From positions 1,574,001 through 1,638,000 of the forward strand of contig NZ_CP028083.1 in the NCBI RefSeq assembly GCF_005491425.1: a DNA stretch of 64,000 nt, given 5' to 3'. The notes beneath the pieces were generated by a model, which saw nothing but the letters and a program-made list of their open reading frames with translations, was not told the DNA's origin and made no database searches. The DNA comes from Lysinibacillus sp. SGAir0095. GTDB lineage: Bacteria; Bacillota; Bacilli; Bacillales_A; Planococcaceae. Each line of letters starts with the position of its first letter. Within the stretch, counting starts at the first letter, position 1. A program made the translations under genes and the position numbers. Shown in pieces: positions 8,584-18,340 of this stretch.

Positions 8584-8613
8584 AGGACTGCGTTTAGAGC
8601 AGTCTTATTTTTT
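8584..8613 (+). terminator. Rho-independent terminator after the D,D-carboxypeptidase
   Basis: AGGACTGC (8584-8591) pairs with GCAGTCTT (8599-8606) around an 8-base loop, followed by a T-rich tail to 8613. Confidence 0.75.
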
Positions 8614-8804
8614 GTATACTTAGAGAAAATTGTCGAAAAATGAAAGGGATTAAGTTAAATAATTGGGTTGAGTGTTTCACAAAACTCTTTCAAAATTATT
8701 AAACAACTTTTGGAATAAGCTGTTTTTCTTTAATAATACGGTAGAATATGACATAATTTTTAGGCAGACTTTAATGTGCTTACACGGATGAATGAGGTGG
8801 AACA

Positions 8805-9539
8805 ATGGAAAGATTACAAAAAGTAATAGCTTATGCTGGAGTTGCTTCAAGGCGTAAAGCAGAACAATTAATTCAAGAAGGCAAAGTGAGAGTAAATGGT
8901 AAAGTGGTAAAAGAACTTGGTACGAAGGTTTCGAACTCGGACACAATTGAAGTAAATGGCGTCAAGCTTGAAAAAGAAGATAAAGTATACTTCTTACTAT
9001 ATAAACCAAGAGGAATTATCTCTGCTGTTACAGATGACAAAGGAAGAAAAACGGTAACGGATATCTTTAAAAAACATGTGCACCAACGTATTTTCCCAGT
9101 TGGACGACTAGATTATGATACATCTGGATTATTGCTATTAACCAATGATGGTGAATTCTCCTATCAAATGACGCATCCTAAATTTAAAATCGACAAAACG
9201 TATATAGCTCGTGTAAAAGGTGTGCCTACAATTGATGGACTGAAAAAGCTGCAACGTGGTATCAAACTAGAGGACGGAAAAACTGCACCTGCTAAAGTGA
9301 GTATGACATCTTTTGATGAAAAAGCTGGAAAAGCCATTTGTGAGATTACAATCCATGAGGGTAGAAATCGCCAGGTGCGCCGTATGTTTGAAGCGATTGG
9401 GACACCAGTTGTGAAATTAAAACGTGAACGTTTTGCTTTCCTTGATTTAGCTGGGTTAATGCCAGGTGAATATCGTGAGTTAACAAAACATGAAGTGAAA
9501 TTGCTTCGTGTACTTTCTGATACGGGGAAGATCGAATAA
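8805..9539 (+). CDS. rluB: 23S rRNA pseudouridine synthase RluB
   Basis: RluB converts a uridine in helix 89-90 of 23S rRNA to pseudouridine. An N-terminal S4 RNA-binding domain (about residues 1-60, RLQKVIAYAGVASRRKAE) is followed by the RsuA-type catalytic domain with GRLDYDTSGLLLLTNDG, whose first Asp is the catalytic one, and GRNRQVRRM further on. The 244-residue length is normal. It keeps its B. subtilis place just upstream of resA. Confidence 0.95.
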   Translation: MERLQKVIAYAGVASRRKAEQLIQEGKVRVNGKVVKELGTKVSNSDTIEVNGVKLEKEDKVYFLLYKPRGIISAVTDDKGRKTVTDIFKKHVHQRIFPVGRLDYDTSGLLLLTNDGEFSYQMTHPKFKIDKTYIARVKGVPTIDGLKKLQRGIKLEDGKTAPAKVSMTSFDEKAGKAICEITIHEGRNRQVRRMFEAIGTPVVKLKRERFAFLDLAGLMPGEYRELTKHEVKLLRVLSDTGKIE

Positions 9540-9578
9540 TTAGAGGCCGTGAAAACGTTCATAAATCAGTCAAAAACA

Positions 9579-9610
9579 ATAGCAAATGAGTTTTTTTAGT
9601 TTGCTATAAT
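9579..9610 (+). promoter_or_regulatory. resA promoter region with palindrome over the -10
   Basis: A perfect -10 TATAAT lies at 9605-9610. An 8-bp inverted repeat, ATAGCAAA (9579-9586) and TTTGCTAT (9600-9607), overlaps it. There is no good -35, which fits a promoter needing an activator. ResD activates resA in B. subtilis. Whether this palindrome is the ResD site is not known. Confidence 0.45.
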
Positions 9611-9646
9611 AAAAAAGATTGTATAGTTTTCGGGGAGGAAACACAA

Positions 9647-10192
9647 ATGGATAAAAAAAAGAAACGTTCGATAACTCGTGGTGTTATTCTCGTTGTTCTT
9701 TTAGCAGCAATCGTATATACAGTCTATACTTCTGCGACTAATGACAAGGTGAAGGTGCTGCAAGTTGGCGACAAAGCACCCGAATTTGAACTAGTGGATT
9801 TATATGAAAGCGGTTTAAAACATCGCCTTTCGGATTATGAGGGCAAAGGAGTCTTCTTAAATTTCTGGGGAACTTGGTGTGAACCATGTAAAAAAGAAAT
9901 GCCGGCAATGTCCCGTCAATATGCCAATTATAAAGAGCAAGGTGTTGAAGTGTTAACAGTCAATATTGCTCAAACAGAATTTGAAGTGAAGAAATTTCTT
10001 GAAAGCTTAGATGTTCACTTCCCAGCTGCTATTGATAAAACAAAAGCTGTTATGACGGCATACAATGTTGATTTATTACCAGCAACAATCCTAATCAATC
10101 CTGAGGGTAAAGTTGAAAAAATCATTACTGGTGAAATGAGCGAAAAGCAGATCGCCTCATATATGGAATCAATTAAGCCAGAACAGGAGTAA
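9647..10192 (+). CDS. resA: Thiol-disulfide oxidoreductase ResA
   Basis: ResA is a membrane-anchored extracytoplasmic thioredoxin-fold protein. It reduces the CXXCH cysteines of apocytochrome c before heme attachment by ResBC. An N-terminal anchor (about residues 10-28) precedes the AhpC/TSA-like fold. The active site is the typical ResA CEPC in FWGTWCEPCKKEMP. The length of 181 residues is as expected. It begins the resABCDE operon, with resB six bases downstream. Confidence 0.96.
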   Translation: MDKKKKRSITRGVILVVLLAAIVYTVYTSATNDKVKVLQVGDKAPEFELVDLYESGLKHRLSDYEGKGVFLNFWGTWCEPCKKEMPAMSRQYANYKEQGVEVLTVNIAQTEFEVKKFLESLDVHFPAAIDKTKAVMTAYNVDLLPATILINPEGKVEKIITGEMSEKQIASYMESIKPEQE

Positions 10193-10197
10193 TTTAT

Positions 10198-11856
10198 ATG
10201 GAAAAAATTATTTGTGTTTGTGGTCATGAAAATCCATCAGGTACCAAGCTTTGTGGAAAGTGTGGTCGACCACTGACAGAAGAAGCTAAGATGAGTAAAA
10301 TCCTCGATATGAAATACGATGGTGCGGCCATTCGTTCAAAAACGCGCAATAAATCGATTGTTGATAAGATATGGAATTTCTTCTCGAGTGTAAAAGTAGG
10401 AATATCGTTAATTATCATTAATCTGGTCGCAGCATCTATCGGGACGATTTTCCCTCAAGAGTTTTATATTAGTGTTTCAACTGAAGCAGAAAAAGCAATC
10501 TACTATGAAGAAACATACGGTTCTTTAGGGAAGCTATACTATGAACTTGGACTTTCTAACGTGTATAGTTCTTGGTGGTTCCAAATATTGGTTGGGATGC
10601 TAGCGATTTCAATTATCGTTGCAAGTATTGACCGAGGAATACCATTACATCGTTCTCTTAAAAATCAGCGTGTAAAACGTCATGCAAGCTTTATGAAACG
10701 TCAACGTGTTATTTCAGAAGGACCAATTACAGATGGTGATTCTGCCAGAACGTTGAATGTAGTTGAAGAAAACATGAAAAAGCTAAAATACAAAGTTCGA
10801 CGTGATGGCAATGCACTTCTTGCTGAGCGTGGCCGCTTTTCTCGTTATGGCCCATACATAAATCACGTTGGTTTAATTATCTTCCTAACTGCTGTCATGC
10901 TACGCCTTGTACCTGGATTCTATGTAGATGAAGCAATGTGGGTTAGGGAAGGTGAAATGCGTGCAGTACCTGGCATGGAAGGCTACTTTATAGAGAATGA
11001 AGAGTTTATCTTGGAATTGCATGATAATGAGGCGACGGAAAATCAAGAGCTACAAGGAGTTAACGTCGTAGCAAAAAACTATCAAACTAATGCTAAGTTA
11101 TATAAACAAGCTGAAGATGCTGTTCCGGGTAAGGCAGATAATCTAGAGTTAGTGAAAGAATATTCGATTCGAGTGAATCATCCATTGCAACATGAAGGCT
11201 ATTCATTCTACCAAATGGATTTCCGTTTAAATGAGATCAAAACAATGAATTTTGAACTCACAAATAAAGAAACAGGGGAGTCACTTGGTGCGGTTAGTGT
11301 GGACTTAGCGAACCCACAAGATGAATATGTCATTAACGAACAGACTAAAGTTCAATTATTAGGCTATTATCCTGACTTCTCTGGATTTGAGGATGGTGAA
11401 CCGCAGACAGCAACACCAACACCAAACAATCCAGCATTTATCTTTAAGATGACGACACCTGAAAAACCTGAGGGTGAAGTAAGTTTTGTAGCTATTCAGC
11501 AAACAATTGAGCCAAACGGTGATAATGCCTATAAAATGGCATTTAACAGCGTTGAAACAAGAAATATGTCTGGTCTGACAGTTCATAAAGACAGTTCAAT
11601 TCCATTTTTAGCAATCGGTGGAGCAATCTTCATGATTGGGGTAGCAATCGGTTCATATTGGAATCACCGTCGTATATGGGTGGAACAATTAGAAGATGGC
11701 ACAATTCGTCTAGCCGCACATACAAACAAAAACTGGTTTGGTATTAAGAAAGATTTAGATGCACTAACAGCATCTGCTCATCTCCCTAAATACATTGACC
11801 AGTCAGAAGATGATCTCGACGATGAAAAAGAAAAGGAAGGTGACAGCACCTTATGA
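10198..11856 (+). CDS. resB: Cytochrome c biogenesis protein ResB
   Basis: ResB, with ResC, forms the System II heme-handling and cytochrome c synthase complex in the membrane. The protein is 552 residues. It starts with a four-cysteine zinc-ribbon-like motif (Cys6, Cys8, Cys19, Cys22), also known in Bacillus ResB. Membrane segments follow at about residues 65-90, 130-150 and 220-240, then a large external domain (about 245-465) and a final membrane helix near 470-490. The tail is strongly acidic. It overlaps resC by four bases. Confidence 0.95.
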   Translation: MEKIICVCGHENPSGTKLCGKCGRPLTEEAKMSKILDMKYDGAAIRSKTRNKSIVDKIWNFFSSVKVGISLIIINLVAASIGTIFPQEFYISVSTEAEKAIYYEETYGSLGKLYYELGLSNVYSSWWFQILVGMLAISIIVASIDRGIPLHRSLKNQRVKRHASFMKRQRVISEGPITDGDSARTLNVVEENMKKLKYKVRRDGNALLAERGRFSRYGPYINHVGLIIFLTAVMLRLVPGFYVDEAMWVREGEMRAVPGMEGYFIENEEFILELHDNEATENQELQGVNVVAKNYQTNAKLYKQAEDAVPGKADNLELVKEYSIRVNHPLQHEGYSFYQMDFRLNEIKTMNFELTNKETGESLGAVSVDLANPQDEYVINEQTKVQLLGYYPDFSGFEDGEPQTATPTPNNPAFIFKMTTPEKPEGEVSFVAIQQTIEPNGDNAYKMAFNSVETRNMSGLTVHKDSSIPFLAIGGAIFMIGVAIGSYWNHRRIWVEQLEDGTIRLAAHTNKNWFGIKKDLDALTASAHLPKYIDQSEDDLDDEKEKEGDSTL

Positions 11857-13043
11857 GTTTAATTAGTTTAAGTGGCAACTTACTTTTTGTAGCTTTTATT
11901 GCCTACTTGGTTGGGACATTACTATTTGGTGGAGCTATTAAAGGTACTAAGCCAGACGGAGCAGAAAAGCGTGCAGACAAATGGGGGAAATTAGCCTTAA
12001 TCGTTACGATTATTGGATTCTTGGCTCATTTAGGCTACTTTATTACTCGCTGGATTTACAAAGGACATGCTCCTGTAAGTAATATGTTTGAATTTACAAC
12101 TGCATTCGGTATGTTCATTATTGCAGCGTTTATATTAATTTACTATATGTATCGTTTAACTGCGCTTGGTCTTGTTGCACTACCGGTTGCTATATTAATT
12201 ATTGGTTATGCCGCGATGTTCCCAAATGATGTGGATCCACTTGTTCCATCGCTTCAAAGCTATTGGTTAACAATCCACGTTATTACAGCAGCAATGGGCC
12301 AATCGATTCTCGCAATTAGTGCTGTGGCAGGATTAGTCTATTTGTTAAAATCAGTTAATCCGAAAAAGAAGTCTAAAAGTCGTTTTTGGATGGAAGCAGT
12401 ATTATACTTTGGTGTTTTAGTAGTAGGGTTTATTCTTGCAACGGTTATCTTTAAAGGGATTGGCTATGAAGCAAGCTTTACTTATATTGATACGCAAGAT
12501 AGTGAAAAAGAAATCACATACTATATGCCGGCTGTATTTGGTATGAATGACTATACGTTATTAACAGAAAATACAATGGATCCAATTTTTGAAATGCCGG
12601 CTGTTATCAATGCTAAAAAATTAACTACAGTGTTCTGGGCATTTGTAATTGGAACAGTGCTGTATTTAATCATTCGGTTAGTTACTCGAAGAAGCATTCT
12701 TGATATGCTGCATCCTTTAGTGCAGAGAGTTAATTTAAACTTATTAGACGAAGTGGGCTATCGTTCAGTATTGATCGGGTTCCCTGTATTTACATTAGGG
12801 GCACTTGTATTTGCGATGATTTGGGCACAGGAAGCATGGGGCCGTTACTGGGGCTGGGATCCAAAAGAGGTTTGGGCTCTTATTACATGGTTATTCTATG
12901 CTGCTTACCTACATTTACGTCTCTCAAAAGGTTGGGAAGGGAAAAAATCAGCATGGCTTGCGGTTATCGGCTTTGCAATTATTCTCTTTAACTTAATCGT
13001 TGTAAACTTAGTTATTGCAGGTTTACACTCTTACGCAGCGTAA
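11853..13043 (+). CDS. resC: Cytochrome c biogenesis protein ResC (CcsA family)
   Basis: ResC is the CcsA-type multi-pass partner of ResB that presents heme outside the membrane for attachment to cytochrome c. The tryptophan-rich WWD signature is plain ([20 protein letters not shown], about residues 326-345), and conserved histidines lie in flanking helices. About eight membrane segments are visible in 396 residues. A terminator follows, but resDE lie close behind in the conserved order. Confidence 0.96.
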   Translation: MSLISLSGNLLFVAFIAYLVGTLLFGGAIKGTKPDGAEKRADKWGKLALIVTIIGFLAHLGYFITRWIYKGHAPVSNMFEFTTAFGMFIIAAFILIYYMYRLTALGLVALPVAILIIGYAAMFPNDVDPLVPSLQSYWLTIHVITAAMGQSILAISAVAGLVYLLKSVNPKKKSKSRFWMEAVLYFGVLVVGFILATVIFKGIGYEASFTYIDTQDSEKEITYYMPAVFGMNDYTLLTENTMDPIFEMPAVINAKKLTTVFWAFVIGTVLYLIIRLVTRRSILDMLHPLVQRVNLNLLDEVGYRSVLIGFPVFTLGALVFAMIWAQEAWGRYWGWDPKEVWALITWLFYAAYLHLRLSKGWEGKKSAWLAVIGFAIILFNLIVVNLVIAGLHSYAA

Positions 13044-13053
13044 AATTATGAAC

Positions 13054-13090
13054 GAAAGTTCTTCTCATATATGGGGAGAACTTTCTTTTT
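13054..13090 (+). terminator. Terminator between resC and resD
   Basis: GAAAGTTCTTCTC (13054-13066) pairs with GGGGAGAACTTTC (13073-13085), allowing a G-U pair and one mismatch, followed by TTTTT. It would separate resABC transcripts from resDE, as partly occurs in B. subtilis. Confidence 0.8.
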
Positions 13091-13140
13091 AGGCAAAAAG
13101 AATGTATAAAACTTTCTTATCCATATTAGTGCAACTAAAT

Positions 13141-13166
13141 CTAATCGCTAAAGGTATAGCGATTAG
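13141..13166 (+). repeat. Perfect 9-bp palindrome upstream of resD
   Basis: CTAATCGCT (13141-13149) and AGCGATTAG (13158-13166) flank an 8-base loop in the resC-resD intergenic region. There is no T tract, so it is not an obvious terminator. It may be an operator controlling resDE. A second loose pair, CCAAGT/ACTTGG, follows. Confidence 0.45.
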
Positions 13167-13286
13167 CCAAGTACTCTAAAAATACTATTAACACTTGGTG
13201 TCAAGTTAAGTTTTCTAATATATTCTTTAAATTTTATACGTGAAATTGTACAATAGGAAAGAGAAAGAATGAGAGGGGTAAAACCT

Positions 13287-14003
13287 ATGTCTGAAAATAT
13301 TTCTGTGTTAGTAGTAGATGATGAGGATCGTATTCGCCGCTTATTAAAAATGTACCTTGAACGTGAAGGATACGAAGTAGATGAAGCTGAAAATGGTGAA
13401 ATGGCTCTCACAATGGCGTTAGAAAAAGAATATCATTGTATTCTATTAGATATTATGATGCCTGAAAAAGATGGTCTGCAAGTATGTGAGGAACTGCGTG
13501 AAAAGAAAACAACACCAATCATATTATTGACTGCAAAGGGTGAGGAAGCAAACCGTGTACAAGGGTTTGAACTTGGAGCAGATGATTATATAGTAAAACC
13601 ATTTAGTCCTCGTGAAGTGATTTTACGTGTGAAAGCTATTTTACGTCGATCTTCGGCATTTTCACCCGTTTCAAGTCCGTCTACTTCAAAAGATTTAGTG
13701 GTATTCCCACATTTAACAATCGATCATGATGCTCATCGTGTGTCTGCGGACGGTACAGAAGTTAACTTAACGCCAAAAGAATATGAACTACTGTACTTCT
13801 TGGCAAAAGCACCAGATAAAGTTTTCGACCGCGAGCAATTATTAAAGGAAGTATGGCATTATGATTTCTTCGGTGATTTACGTACAGTTGATACACATGT
13901 GAAACGATTACGTGAAAAGCTAAACCGTGTATCAGAAGATGCTGCAAAAATGATTGTTACAGTTTGGGGCGTAGGCTATAAATTTGAGGTTGTGAATGAA
14001 TAG
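13287..14003 (+). CDS. resD: Response regulator ResD
   Basis: ResD is an OmpR-type response regulator controlling respiration and anaerobic genes. The receiver domain has the acidic pair in VVDDED (residues 9-14), the phosphoacceptor Asp55 in LLDIMMP and the conserved Lys in YIVKPFSP. The winged-helix effector domain occupies the C-terminal half (VNLTPKEYELL to VWGVGYKF). An in-frame ATG at 13269 would add six residues. ATG 13287 is chosen because GAGAGGGG sits about nine bases before it. It overlaps resE by eight bases. Confidence 0.95.
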   Translation: MSENISVLVVDDEDRIRRLLKMYLEREGYEVDEAENGEMALTMALEKEYHCILLDIMMPEKDGLQVCEELREKKTTPIILLTAKGEEANRVQGFELGADDYIVKPFSPREVILRVKAILRRSSAFSPVSSPSTSKDLVVFPHLTIDHDAHRVSADGTEVNLTPKEYELLYFLAKAPDKVFDREQLLKEVWHYDFFGDLRTVDTHVKRLREKLNRVSEDAAKMIVTVWGVGYKFEVVNE

Positions 14004-15771
14004 GATATGGAGCAGTATCGTCGGGAAGCTATGGTTAACCATATTGCTTCTCGTTTCGTTTGTGTTGTTCGTCTTTACAGTTCTCATGCTGGAATTTTTA
14101 GAAGATTATCATCAGGAGCAAGCTGATATATCCTTAAGACAAACCGCCTCAACTATCGCGAGTATCGTTGATAATTATGACCTGGAACAGTTAACTGACG
14201 AGATTATTAATGAAATGATTACGGAAGATACAAATGCCTTTATTGTTTCCCAGGAGAAAGAAGTAGTATCTGCTTTTCAGACGGGTCTTAATAGTACTGA
14301 AATACAAAATAGTATATTAAAAAATAAGAATTTTAATGAAATTTTTGAGTCTACTGAACCAATATTAGATCGCATGATTTTACCCTCCCAAATAGAAGAA
14401 GGTAAAATGGAAACATATATTGTTTTAAGCTATCCGCTAAAAAGTGATGATAAGTTTCATGGTGCTATTTTTATCTATCAAAATCCAACTGCACTTCATA
14501 AAACATCCCAAGAAACAACAAAAATTGTCTTTCTTTCAGCTTTTATCGCCTTTGTGCTAACAACATTTTTCGCCTTTTTCCTTTCTTCCCGAATTACATG
14601 GCCACTACGTAAAATGCGGGAGCATGCCTTTGAGCTAGCAAAAGGGAAATTCGATGAAACCCTGCCAACAACGCAAAATGACGAAATCGGGCAATTAGCT
14701 GTAGCCTTTAACCAGATGGGGCGACAATTAAAGCATCATTTAGAAGTAATCAATCAGGAAAAAGAACAATTAGCAAGTGTGTTAACATCCATGACGGATA
14801 GTGTGATTACCTTTAATCGAGATAAAACCATACTTCTCAGCAATCCTCCGGCAGAAAAATTACTTCAAAAATGGTTTATCAGAAAGAAAAATGAAACGGA
14901 TCACCCAATGCCTCAGGAAGTCTTTGAAATGCTGGAGCATGTATTAAGCTTTGAAGATAAACTAGAGGAAGATATTGAAATTGATGGTTCCTATTATCGA
15001 ATTACGATTAGCCCGTTGAAAAACAGTGAACAATCCATTCGCGGTGCGATTGCTGTTATTCGAGATATGACGGAGCGTTTACGTTTGGAAAAATTACGTT
15101 CAGATTTTATTGCCAATGTATCACATGAACTTCGTACACCTATTGCTATGCTTCAAGGCTATTCGGAGGCCTTACTGGATGATGTTGTATCCGATGAGGA
15201 AGAACGAAATGAAATCACTCGTATTATCTATGATGAATCACAGCGAATGGGTCGCCTTGTAAATGATTTACTTGATTTAGCTCGAATGGAAAATGGACAT
15301 ACGACGCTTTTCAAAGATGAAGTTGAGGTAGTTCATGTGATTGAACGTATTACGCAAAAATTTACTCAAGTGGCGAAGGAAAAGAAAGTTCAATTGCAAT
15401 TCAAAACTGGTCTTGATGAAAATGTTCTGATTAGTATTGATGAAGACCGTATTGAACAAGTCCTTACTAACTTGATAGATAATGCTATACGACACACACC
15501 TACTGAAGGCAGTGTTACCGTATCGCTGGTACAAGAACTTTCCTATGCGAAAATTCAAATTGCAGACACTGGGGAAGGGATTCCTCAGGAAGATTTACCT
15601 TATGTATTTGAACGTTTCTATAAAGCAGATAAAGCAAGGACTCGTTCAAAGGGCGGCACAGGCTTAGGGCTTGCCATTGCCAAAAATATTGTAGAGGCTC
15701 ATAAAGGTAATATACGTGTCGATAGCGAGGTTGGAAAAGGAACAACCTTTACTTTCTACTTACCTTTATAA
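13996..15771 (+). CDS. resE: Sensor histidine kinase ResE
   Basis: ResE is the membrane kinase partner of ResD. Membrane helices lie at about residues 10-32 and 178-202, enclosing an external sensor region. HAMP, PAS, HisKA (SHELRTPIAMLQGY with the phosphorylated His) and HATPase (N box NLIDNAIRHTP, GTGLGLAIAKNIVEAHKG) domains follow. The length of 591 residues matches the family. A strong terminator follows at 15864. Confidence 0.95.
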   Translation: MNRIWSSIVGKLWLTILLLVSFVLFVFTVLMLEFLEDYHQEQADISLRQTASTIASIVDNYDLEQLTDEIINEMITEDTNAFIVSQEKEVVSAFQTGLNSTEIQNSILKNKNFNEIFESTEPILDRMILPSQIEEGKMETYIVLSYPLKSDDKFHGAIFIYQNPTALHKTSQETTKIVFLSAFIAFVLTTFFAFFLSSRITWPLRKMREHAFELAKGKFDETLPTTQNDEIGQLAVAFNQMGRQLKHHLEVINQEKEQLASVLTSMTDSVITFNRDKTILLSNPPAEKLLQKWFIRKKNETDHPMPQEVFEMLEHVLSFEDKLEEDIEIDGSYYRITISPLKNSEQSIRGAIAVIRDMTERLRLEKLRSDFIANVSHELRTPIAMLQGYSEALLDDVVSDEEERNEITRIIYDESQRMGRLVNDLLDLARMENGHTTLFKDEVEVVHVIERITQKFTQVAKEKKVQLQFKTGLDENVLISIDEDRIEQVLTNLIDNAIRHTPTEGSVTVSLVQELSYAKIQIADTGEGIPQEDLPYVFERFYKADKARTRSKGGTGLGLAIAKNIVEAHKGNIRVDSEVGKGTTFTFYLPL

Positions 15772-15863
15772 GAAAAACAATTTTCAAGGAGTCTTTTGCA
15801 GGAAGTTTGAAGTAGCGCTTTAGCAGTTTAAGAATTGATTTTGTACATTCTAAGCTGTCGTCT

Positions 15864-15910
15864 AGGGTATCTCTAAAGTATGTGAATAAAACTTTAGGGA
15901 TACCCTTTTT
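15864..15910 (+). terminator. Strong terminator after resE
   Basis: GGGTATCTCTAAAGT (15865-15879) pairs with ACTTTAGGGATACCC (15891-15905), 15 bp with one G-U, followed by five T. It ends the res operon before sigX. Confidence 0.9.
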
Positions 15911-15967
15911 ATATAGGACGGGTAGGAACTTCTTACTTGCAAAAATGGCTAATTATTTTATTATTAC

Positions 15968-15993
15968 TGAAACTTTATTACTTCTTATACGAC
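15968..15993 (+). promoter_or_regulatory. ECF-type autoregulatory promoter of sigX
   Basis: TGAAAC (15968-15973) and CGAC (15990-15993) are separated by 16 bases, fitting the Bacillus ECF sigma consensus (TGAAAC or TGTAAC, 16-17 bases, CG-A/T-C). It lies about 30 bases upstream of sigX, so SigX or another ECF sigma most likely reads its own gene from it. Confidence 0.75.
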
Positions 15994-16021
15994 AAATTTA
16001 TTAAGAACGGGGGTGGCATGG

Positions 16022-16564
16022 GTGAAAGAATCCATATTCCATCGTTTGTATGATCTATATCATAAGGATGTCTTTCAATTTTTAATTTATCTGGTTAAAA
16101 ATCGATCGGTTGCTGAAGATTTATCCCATGAGGTTTATGTAAGAGTATTAAAATCTTATGAGCGATTTCAAGGAAGAAGCTCGGAAAAAACATGGCTATT
16201 TGCGATTGCTAAAAATGTGGCGATCGATTATTTCAGAAAAAATGCGGTACGTTCTTCACATGCTTTCGACGCATTCAATTGGGAAACAGAAAGTTTAGTC
16301 TCACCTATGAAGTCTCCGGAAGTTCTAACGGAGCTGAATGATGAAATGCGAGAATTATTAGATGCACTTGAAAAGTGTACGGGTGATCAAAAAATGGTCA
16401 TTGTTATGCGCTATTTTCAGGAATTATCGATTGCTGAAACAGCCGCGATCCTTAATTGGACAGATGGCAAGGTTAAAACTACCCAGCATCGAGCGATAAA
16501 TAAGCTCCGTGAAATATTGACAAATACGACTGAAGCGAAGGAGGCAAATCACAATGAGTCATGA
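16022..16564 (+). CDS. sigX: ECF RNA polymerase sigma factor SigX
   Basis: SigX is an ECF sigma factor that in Bacillus modifies the cell envelope charge against cationic peptides. Region 2 (about residues 5-70) has the typical YHKDVFQFLIYLV and SEKTWLFAIAKNVAIDYFRK. Region 4 (about 110-165) has IAETAAILNWTDGKVKTTQHRAINKL, closely like B. subtilis SigX. GTG 16022 is chosen because GGGGGTGG is well spaced. GTG 16013 would add three residues. It overlaps the anti-sigma gene by 11 bases. Confidence 0.9.
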   Translation: MKESIFHRLYDLYHKDVFQFLIYLVKNRSVAEDLSHEVYVRVLKSYERFQGRSSEKTWLFAIAKNVAIDYFRKNAVRSSHAFDAFNWETESLVSPMKSPEVLTELNDEMRELLDALEKCTGDQKMVIVMRYFQELSIAETAAILNWTDGKVKTTQHRAINKLREILTNTTEAKEANHNES

Positions 16565-17795
16565 TAAATGGGAAGACAAAAAAATAGAAGACTTGCTTGA
16601 GAAAGTACCAAAGATTCATGATCAACGTTCAAAACAAGACGTATTCAATCGTCTTAAAGAAGACGGTCTTTTTGATGATGAGCCTTTAAGTACCAATAAT
16701 CATAATACAGGTCAAAGTAGAAAGTTTAAGTGGGTTCCAATTGCTGTTTCAATCGCTGCAGTCTTTTTACTGGCGATATTAATACCGTCCTTTATAAATC
16801 AATATTCTTCAACGGATTCTGTAGAGGAAAGTGCAAGTACGGAAGTAAGTGAAGCAAGGGATATGGAGCAAGAGATGAAAAGTTCGGAATCGAGTGCTGA
16901 AGAATCTAGCGCTGATATGGCTATATTCAACGCAGAGAGTGGGGACCTTCGTACGGCAGTTTACCCAGAAGAGCTTGTGGGAAATACGGTGTTTAAGTTG
17001 GGATTAGCTAGTGATGCAGCAGATAGCTTACCTGTTACGGTATTAATTCCGAATGATAGAATTCAACAGGATTTTGGAGATATTACACCAACTGGGGTAG
17101 AACTATATAATCATTATGCACCACTCTTTATGGAAAGTGCGATAGGCTTTAGCGAATATCATCCATATGCTGGAACGATTACTGAGTTAGGTGATCAAGT
17201 GATTCACACATTACCGAACGATCAACCTTACGATATAGCTCCAGCTTCCCTGACAACTTATTTTGCTACTCTAATTGATACATTTGGCGATTCTTACGAG
17301 GAAGCAGCACTATTAAATCAAGAAGGCTCTGCTTTTGAATTTAGTGAAGTTGGGGAGCCAAGTACACCAATTGCATTAGTGGGTGAATCAACTCAGTATA
17401 ATTACTTTAGACATACCCAAACGGATGGAACAACATATTTAGCGCCAAATTTTAGAGAAGCTTTTTCAACAGTAGAAGAAGCGATTACGGCTATGAAAGA
17501 AGAGACGAATGATATATATCAGTCTGTAATATTACCGAATATTGATTTTGAAATAACTGCAAAAGGTCAAATTGCAACCGTAAGATTTACTGAGGAAATC
17601 GATTTAGATGCTTTCGATCAAGTTCAAGCGATGCAAATGATTGAGGGGATTTTGTTAACAGCTGCGAATTTCGATATGCAGGTTCAATTTGAAAATATTG
17701 TTCAAACAGAGTGGCAAGGATTTAGCTTTACAGAGCCACTTCCGATGCCTGTTGGAGCAAATGAGGTCTCATATTGGACGGTTATTCAACAATAA
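16554..17795 (+). CDS. rsiX: Anti-sigma-X factor RsiX-like
   Basis: The protein has a cytoplasmic N-terminal region (residues 1-58), one membrane helix (about 60-83, WVPIAVSIAAVFLLAILIP), a Ser/Glu-rich linker and a large external domain. This is the RsiX layout (about 370 residues in B. subtilis, 413 here). It should hold SigX inactive at the membrane. Sequence similarity beyond the N-terminal half is weak to my eye, so the assignment rests mainly on topology and the overlap with sigX. Confidence 0.85.
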   Translation: MSHDKWEDKKIEDLLEKVPKIHDQRSKQDVFNRLKEDGLFDDEPLSTNNHNTGQSRKFKWVPIAVSIAAVFLLAILIPSFINQYSSTDSVEESASTEVSEARDMEQEMKSSESSAEESSADMAIFNAESGDLRTAVYPEELVGNTVFKLGLASDAADSLPVTVLIPNDRIQQDFGDITPTGVELYNHYAPLFMESAIGFSEYHPYAGTITELGDQVIHTLPNDQPYDIAPASLTTYFATLIDTFGDSYEEAALLNQEGSAFEFSEVGEPSTPIALVGESTQYNYFRHTQTDGTTYLAPNFREAFSTVEEAITAMKEETNDIYQSVILPNIDFEITAKGQIATVRFTEEIDLDAFDQVQAMQMIEGILLTAANFDMQVQFENIVQTEWQGFSFTEPLPMPVGANEVSYWTVIQQ

Positions 17796-17844
17796 ATGAC
17801 GAAAAATGTATAGTAATTGAGTAGGTTTTCATCGCTTTTACATC

Positions 17845-17873
17845 TTTACATCATCTCAAACTCGAGATATAAT
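17845..17873 (+). promoter_or_regulatory. Sigma-A promoter of the FMN riboswitch-ribU unit
   Basis: TTTACA (17845-17850), a 17-base spacer, and a perfect TATAAT (17868-17873). The FMN riboswitch begins about 30 bases downstream. Confidence 0.75.
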
Positions 17874-17904
17874 GAGACTGTAACAACAAATTAAATATTG
17901 ATTC

Positions 17905-18073
17905 ATCTTCGGGGCAGGGTGTAATTCCCGACCGGCGGTGATAGAAATTGCAACTTCCGACCATTTACTTGGAGGATGTTGCCTATAGTTTCTTCAGCCC
18001 GCGAGCTTGATTTTGAGCAGGATTTGGTGCGATTCCAAAGCCGACAGTATAGTCTGGATGGGAGAAGGTGAAG
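17905..18073 (+). ncRNA. FMN riboswitch (RFN element)
   Basis: All conserved RFN blocks are present in order: TCTTCGGGGCAGGGTG, ATTCCCGACCGGCGGTGATAG, GCCCGCGAGC, AGGATTTGGTGCGATTCC, AAAGCCGACAGTATAGTC and TGGATGGGAGAAGG. The element senses flavin mononucleotide and should switch off ribU when FMN is plentiful. A terminator at 18234-18269 is the likely expression platform. Confidence 0.96.
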
Positions 18074-18233
18074 GTACGGTCTTTTTTCGTTATTCGAAGG
18101 GAAACTGTATGTTAAGGTAACGCTCTTGCGAAAAATTCGTAATTGCTTTACTGTTTTTTGAGTATCTTTTTTATCTTACATGAGATACTTGATTTAACGT
18201 ACAATTTTTCTTGTTTTCAATGTGCCTATTTTC

Positions 18234-18269
18234 TCCCTTATGCAACTTGCGTAAGGGATTTTATTTTTT
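18234..18269 (+). terminator. Terminator of the FMN riboswitch expression platform
   Basis: TCCCTTATGCA (18234-18244) pairs with TGCGTAAGGGA (18248-18258) and is followed by TTTTATTTTTT. It sits between the FMN aptamer and ribU, where ligand-controlled termination would occur. Confidence 0.85.
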
Positions 18270-18340
18270 CATTGAAGGAATAATCGAAAGGCTGTCCTTT
18301 CTTCTAGCTAAGTTGAATCAGCAAAGAGGAGAGATTGATT

